Positions 59,903-64,000 of a DNA stretch of 64,000 bases are shown here, one piece after another. The notes beneath the pieces are model-generated. The model made no database searches. It saw only the letters and a program-made list of their open reading frames with translations, and was not told the DNA's origin. A program made the translations under genes and the position numbers. Source of the DNA: Saccharothrix sp. NRRL B-16348 (GTDB lineage: Bacteria > Actinomycetota > Actinomycetes > Mycobacteriales > Pseudonocardiaceae); NCBI RefSeq assembly GCF_001280085.1, contig NZ_LGED01000200.1, positions 1-64,000 on the forward strand. Reading direction: 5' to 3'. How positions within the stretch are numbered: the stretch's first letter is position 1; each line of letters begins with the position of its first letter.

Positions 59903-60088
59903 ATGGTGAGCCGCGTGAACACTCGACGCCTTGAAGTGGTCCTGCCTCCCGACGTGCCCGCCCGTGACTACGCGGCCGTCGCTCATGCCATCTGGGCGGT
60001 GCTGGACGCGGCCGGGTTGGGCGCGGACGGTGCGCTCCTGGTCGACGAGAACGAGGACGAAGGCGGCCAGGTCGACGACGACCGATAA
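59903..60088 (+). CDS. small acidic hypothetical protein
   Basis: 61 codons from ATG 59903 (or 57 from GTG 59915). The product starts NTRRLEVVLPPDVPARDYAAVAHAIWAVLDAAGL and ends in a very acidic tail (DENEDEGGQVDDDR). The ordered beta-alpha pattern and downstream placement support a real gene, but no family is recognised. Confidence 0.5.
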   Translation: MVSRVNTRRLEVVLPPDVPARDYAAVAHAIWAVLDAAGLGADGALLVDENEDEGGQVDDDR

Positions 60089-60129
60089 TCGCTCGCCCGC
60101 GCCGTTCGGAACGATCTAGCCTGCCCGCC

Positions 60130-61017
60130 GTGAGCTTCCCGCCCGCGGTGACCGAAGAGCAGTTCGAGGCGCTGGACGACGACGCGCTGCGGCCGGGGGT
60201 GGAGGCGTTGTGCGGGCACCTCGGGGTGTCCGGCGACGTGGAACGGTTCCCCGACGGGTCGTTGCCGGTCTACGCGGTGGGTGTCCGGCACGTGCTCAAG
60301 CTGTTCCCCGCGGTCCACCTGGACGAGGTCGCGACCGAACGGGACGTGCTGGAAGCCGTGCAGGGACGGTTGCCGGTGCCCACTCCTGCGTTGCACGCGG
60401 CGGGCGAGTTCGGCGGTTGGGGATACGTCCTCATGGAACGCCTGCGTGGCGCGAGCCTGAAGGACGTGTGGCCCCAGCTGGACGAGGGCGCGAGGCGGGA
60501 CGTGTCACGCCAGGTCGGAGAGGCGCTTGCCGCTCTCCACGCCATCACGCCGCCGCCGTTGGAGCCGCGGGACTGGGCGGAGTTCGTGCGCACGCAGACG
60601 GCCGGTTGCGTCGAACGCCAGCGTGCCCGCGGCCTCGCGCCCGAGTGGCTGGAGCAGATCACCGACTTCCTCGACTCCGTCGACCTCGGGCACCCCGAAC
60701 TGGTGCTGGCGCACACCGAGGTGATGAGCGCCCACCTGCTGATCGACGACGGCCGCCTCACCGGCCTGTTCGACTTCGAACCCGCCCTGCGCGCCGCCCG
60801 CGAGTACGAGTTCGTCGCCACCGGCGTCTTCCTCACCCGCGGCGAACGCGAGGCCAACCGGGCGCTGCACGACGGCTACGGCCACGCGGTCGACCCGCGC
60901 AAGGTGCTCGCCTACGCGCTGCTGCACGTCTACTCGAACGTCGCCTGGTACCTGCGCGAGGTGCCGACCGGGGCCACGACGCTGGACGGCCTGGCCGACC
61001 ACTGGTTCGGCGCCTGA
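60130..61017 (+). CDS. aminoglycoside phosphotransferase-like protein with altered catalytic loop
   Basis: 295 residues with the APH/choline kinase fold: an ATP-binding Lys in VRHVLKLFP, YVLMERLRG hinge, and a C-terminal metal-binding segment LFDFEPA (D215). The catalytic loop, normally HxDxxxxN, reads H195-T-E197-V-M-S-A-H202, so the base Asp is Glu and the metal Asn is His. It may be a variant subfamily with different chemistry or an inactive kinase. GTG 60130 lies after TAGCCT by about nine bases. Confidence 0.85.
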   Translation: MSFPPAVTEEQFEALDDDALRPGVEALCGHLGVSGDVERFPDGSLPVYAVGVRHVLKLFPAVHLDEVATERDVLEAVQGRLPVPTPALHAAGEFGGWGYVLMERLRGASLKDVWPQLDEGARRDVSRQVGEALAALHAITPPPLEPRDWAEFVRTQTAGCVERQRARGLAPEWLEQITDFLDSVDLGHPELVLAHTEVMSAHLLIDDGRLTGLFDFEPALRAAREYEFVATGVFLTRGEREANRALHDGYGHAVDPRKVLAYALLHVYSNVAWYLREVPTGATTLDGLADHWFGA

Positions 61018-61116
61018 CCTTTCCGCCAACCGGCTGTTTCCGAGAGCGGTTCAGCCGCGATCCGACTGGTCCTCTCGTACCATGGAGGGCAACGTCGAAG
61101 AAGGGGAGGCAGGCCG

Positions 61117-61314
61117 ATGACGCAGGCGTACGTGGTGCGGTTCGTCGGCGGCCCCCTCGACGGCCGGGTCGACTCGCACGCCAGGCCGCCCGAGGTGCCG
61201 AAGCAGACCGTCACCCACGTCCACCTGCACGGCGGCCCCAAGATCGTGCACCACTACGACCTCGAGTACGCCGTCGAGTACGGCTGCGAGTACCGCCTCC
61301 GCGTCGAGGACTAG
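61117..61314 (+). CDS. small conserved-type protein, unknown
   Basis: 65 residues: MTQAYVVRFVGGPLDGRVDSH start, then a His-rich beta region (VTHVHLHGGPKIVHHYDLEY) and an alternating acidic/aromatic end. GGGGAGG lies eight bases before the ATG, which is good support for translation. No family recognised. Confidence 0.7.
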   Translation: MTQAYVVRFVGGPLDGRVDSHARPPEVPKQTVTHVHLHGGPKIVHHYDLEYAVEYGCEYRLRVED

Positions 61315-61332
61315 CCACCGCGCAGCGGGCTC

Positions 61333-61424
61333 TTGACAGAGTCAGAAGCGGCCAACCGTAGACACGCGCCTCACCTGCGGTTTACCGTTTGGCTTGCGTG
61401 AGAGCGCTCTCACAGAGCTGTGAG
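61333..61424 (+). promoter_or_regulatory. promoter region and CebR-like operator of GH81 gene
   Basis: A TTGACA -35 hexamer is at 61333-61338, with a weak -10 about 17 bp later. TGAGAGCGCTCTCA (61399-61412) is a perfect 14-bp palindrome that differs from the CebR/CelR box TGGGAGCGCTCCCA by one base per arm; a second palindrome CTCACAG-AG-CTGTGAG (61409-61424) overlaps it. LacI-family repression by a glucan-derived sugar is the likely control. Confidence 0.7.
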
Positions 61425-61442
61425 TCCCTGCTGGAGGTCCCT

Positions 61443-64000
61443 GTGCGTTCAATCCGCCCCCACTTGGCGGCACTGGTGGTCGCGGTGGCCGCGGCTGCCG
61501 CGATCCCCCTCGCCCTGCCCGGAACGGCCAGTGCCGTCACGGTAGGCGCGGGCAGCTACGCCACCACCCGCCCGGCGGGCGCGGTCGGCCCGTCCGACGC
61601 CAACGGCGCACCCCTGACGCCGAAGGTCACCGCCCGGATGGCCGGCCGCCCGGTGCCGACCAACGACTGGTGGTCGTCCCTGGCGTTCCAGCGCTACCCC
61701 GGCAACCCGTACTCCGAGAACATGTACGCCCACCCGCTGACGTTCCACGCGGCGGCGCAGGGCCTCGGCGTCGGCTACCCGACCAGCCCGAACATCACGC
61801 CCGACGGCCGGTTCTACGAGTTCATGCACACCGACGACCTGTTCGTCGGCGTCAGCGGCCTCACCGCGCCGCGCACCCAGGTCGACGGCTGGTCCGACTG
61901 GACGGTCAGTCCACTGTGGACCGACGGGACGCGCACCCTGCGCACGACCATCGGCCACGGCTCGCCGTACGTGTACGCGGAGGCCACCGGCGGCGCGGCG
62001 CGGGTCGGCTTCAACGGCGCCACCACGATCTGGAGCAACACCGGCACCACCCTCGGCGTCACGATCAACGGCCGCGACTACGCGTTGTTCTCGCCGAGCA
62101 ACTGGAACGTCGTCGGCACCGCCGAGGCCACCTCCTCGGCCGCGTTCTTCTCCGTGGCCGTGCTGCCGAGCCGCGACGCGCTGTCCCTGTTCCAGCGCTA
62201 CGCGTTCTCGTTCGTCACGGACACCAAGGTCAACTGGACCTACAACTCGGCGAACGCCCAGCTCACCGCCACCTACACGGCCACGACCACGGCACGCCAG
62301 GGCACCCAGACAGGCACCCTGCAGGCCCTCTACCGGCACCAGTGGCTCAGCTCCACCGACACCGTCACCGCCTTCCGCTACACCTCGCCGCGCGGTGAGA
62401 TGCGGCTGCGCGAGGGCTCGTCGTTCACGACCCGCAGCACGTTCAACGGCGTCCTGCCCGCGCTGCCCCTGTCCTCGGCAGCCGACCAGAACCGCCTGCG
62501 CGCCGAGATCGACCAGGAGTTGAACGCCGCCGACCCGTGGAAGGGCGCGGGCGACACCTACTGGACCGGCAAGGCGTTGTGGCGCCTGGCCGCGCTGGCC
62601 CGCGTGGCCAACCAGATCGGGTACACCGCGGGCCGCGACCGGCTCCTGGGCATGGTCCGCGACCGGCTCACCGACTGGCTCACCGCCACGTCCGGCGAGG
62701 CGGGCAACCACTTCGCCTACGACGCAACGTGGGGCACGCTGATCGGCTACAAGGCGTCCTACGGCACCGACGCCGAGCTGAACGACCACCACTTCCACTA
62801 CGGCTACTACGTCCTGGCCGCGGCGATCCTCGCGCAGCACGACCCGGCGTGGGCGTCTGACTCCCGCTACGGCGGCATGGTCAAGCTCCTGGTCAAGGAC
62901 GCCAACAACTACGACCGCGGCGAGACGCGCTTCCCGTTCTTGCGCAACTTCGACGCCTACGCGGGCCACGGCTGGGCGTCCGGCCACGCCGGGTTCGCGC
63001 ACGGCAACAACGAGGAGTCGTCGTCCGAGGCGATGATGTTCGCCACCGCCGCGGTGCTGTTCGGCCAGGCCACCGGCGACACCGCGCTGCGCGACGCGGG
63101 CATCTACCTGCACACCACGCAGGAGAGCACGATCGCCCAGTACTGGTTCGACAAGGACGACACGGTGTTCCCGGCGGCCTTCCAGCACGGCACGGTCGGC
63201 ATGGTGTGGGGCGCGGGCGCCAGCTACAGCACGTGGTGGACGGCGAACCCGGAGGAGATCCACGGCATCAACATGCTGCCGATCACCGGCGGCTCGCTGT
63301 ACCACGCCGACTACAAGGCCGACGTGCTGCAGAACGTCAACGAGCTGCGCGCCAACAACGGCGGCACCGAGGTCGAGTGGAAGGACGTCATCACCCAGTT
63401 CCTGGCGATCGCCGACCCGGCGCAGGCGCTGGCCAACTACGGCTCGGGCCTCCCGCCGGAGGACGGCGACTCGCGGGCGCACGCCTACCACTGGATCACG
63501 TCGCTCAACACCTACGGCACGCCCGACACGTCCGTCACCGCGAACGTGCCGACGCACGCCGTGCTGAGCAAGAACGGCGCCCGCACGTACGTGGCCTACA
63601 ACCCGGGCACGACGACGGCCACGGTGACGTTCTCCGACGGGCAGACCCTGTCCGTGCCGGCGTCGTCCACCGCGTGGCGCGGCCCGGCCGGCAGCGGCAC
63701 CGACTCCGGCTCGGGCGGCGTGAACCCGACATCGACCACGACCACGACTACTACGACGACGACCACCACGACCACCACGACCGCTCCGCCGGTCAGCCGG
63801 GACGCGTTCGGCACGATCCAGGCCGAGTCCTATGACCAGCACCAGGGCGTGTTCAAGGAGACGACCACCGACACCGGCGGCGGCCAGAACATCGCCGGCA
63901 TCGCCAACGGCGAGTGGGTGCTCTTCCGGGGCGTCGACTTCGGCACGCGCACCGGCCGGCAGTTCGTCGCCCGGGTCGCCGGCGGCGCGGCGGGCGGCGT
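61443..64000 (+). CDS. secreted GH81 endo-1,3-beta-glucanase with CBM6, 3' end beyond window
   Basis: About 852 residues seen, open at the window end. Signal peptide about 1-30 (LAALVVAVAAAAAIPLALP), GH81 catalytic domain (about 45-740) with family segments VPTNDWWSSLAF, FNDHHFHYGYY-like LNDHHFHYGYY, GHGWASG and NNEESSSEAM carrying the catalytic acidic residues. A linker with about 16 consecutive Thr follows, then a CBM6-type module (IQAESYDQHQGV, IANGEWVLFRGVDFG). It hydrolyses beta-1,3-glucans such as fungal wall or callose. GTG 61443 follows GGAGG. Confidence 0.93.
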   Translation, partial: MRSIRPHLAALVVAVAAAAAIPLALPGTASAVTVGAGSYATTRPAGAVGPSDANGAPLTPKVTARMAGRPVPTNDWWSSLAFQRYPGNPYSENMYAHPLTFHAAAQGLGVGYPTSPNITPDGRFYEFMHTDDLFVGVSGLTAPRTQVDGWSDWTVSPLWTDGTRTLRTTIGHGSPYVYAEATGGAARVGFNGATTIWSNTGTTLGVTINGRDYALFSPSNWNVVGTAEATSSAAFFSVAVLPSRDALSLFQRYAFSFVTDTKVNWTYNSANAQLTATYTATTTARQGTQTGTLQALYRHQWLSSTDTVTAFRYTSPRGEMRLREGSSFTTRSTFNGVLPALPLSSAADQNRLRAEIDQELNAADPWKGAGDTYWTGKALWRLAALARVANQIGYTAGRDRLLGMVRDRLTDWLTATSGEAGNHFAYDATWGTLIGYKASYGTDAELNDHHFHYGYYVLAAAILAQHDPAWASDSRYGGMVKLLVKDANNYDRGETRFPFLRNFDAYAGHGWASGHAGFAHGNNEESSSEAMMFATAAVLFGQATGDTALRDAGIYLHTTQESTIAQYWFDKDDTVFPAAFQHGTVGMVWGAGASYSTWWTANPEEIHGINMLPITGGSLYHADYKADVLQNVNELRANNGGTEVEWKDVITQFLAIADPAQALANYGSGLPPEDGDSRAHAYHWITSLNTYGTPDTSVTANVPTHAVLSKNGARTYVAYNPGTTTATVTFSDGQTLSVPASSTAWRGPAGSGTDSGSGGVNPTSTTTTTTTTTTTTTTTTAPPVSRDAFGTIQAESYDQHQGVFKETTTDTGGGQNIAGIANGEWVLFRGVDFGTRTGRQFVARVAGGAAGG

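Overview
The window is high-GC (roughly 70 percent or more) chromosomal DNA from a filamentous actinomycete, most likely of the order Pseudonocardiales (Saccharothrix/Lentzea/Actinosynnema-like). Supporting signs are the GC-rich third codon positions, frequent GTG and TTG starts, many genes whose start codon lies a few bases after a -10-like hexamer, ESX-type accessory genes (WXG, PPE-like, EspG, DUF3558 lipoproteins), and the coproporphyrin-dependent haem genes. The genus is inferred from gene content, not from a search. Coding density is very high and no gap between genes exceeds 300 bases. I see no transposase, integrase, prophage, tRNA or CRISPR array.

Layout. 1-150: 3' end of a 5S rRNA and its terminator. 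0.3-5 kb: MazG-like pyrophosphohydrolase coupled to an AraC regulator, a divergent NmrA-type oxidoreductase, an XRE-ImmA gene with a degenerate metalloprotease motif, a DUF3558 lipoprotein. 5.3-7.3 kb: an RsbQ-RsbP-like hydrolase/phosphatase pair. 7.3-15 kb: small secreted and membrane proteins, two DUF72 paralogs flanking an arylamine N-acetyltransferase, two proteins with a PD-(D/E)XK signature, and a pRiA4b ORF-3 family protein. 15-20.5 kb: fadB-fadA beta-oxidation operon, then a MerR-linked two-gene membrane operon that includes an ABA4-like protein. 20.5-28 kb: RNase D, an orphan response regulator, an M19 dipeptidase, DUF3000, and hemE-cgoX-chdC, which together convert uroporphyrinogen towards haem by the coproporphyrin route. 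28-30.6 kb: ESX-like WXG genes and a YbaB-family gene.

30.7-44.3 kb holds four tandem paralogous secreted subtilases (one broken), each with a TTG start, its own similar roughly 120-nt leader and its own terminator. 44.4-48.9 kb is one minus-strand operon: three TIGR04222-type membrane proteins (two with Gly/Ser/Cys tails), a DUF692/MNIO enzyme, a short probable partner protein and a lipoprotein, preceded by a 21-codon ORF with a strong ribosome binding site and by msrB. This is the best candidate for a poorly described system: a metal-dependent enzyme that could modify cysteine-rich tails on membrane proteins.

49-64 kb: asparaginase/GntR, acyl-CoA dehydrogenases/TetR, a second ESX accessory cluster (WXG-like, DUF3558, PPE-like, EspG), a stand-alone LigD polymerase-domain protein, a phosphotransferase-like protein with substituted catalytic residues, and the start of a secreted GH81 beta-1,3-glucanase behind a CebR-like palindrome; this last gene runs off the window. 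The most striking non-coding structure is a 22-bp phased repeat array at 20499-20742, arranged as two inverted halves between two convergent genes and reaching into both stop codons.
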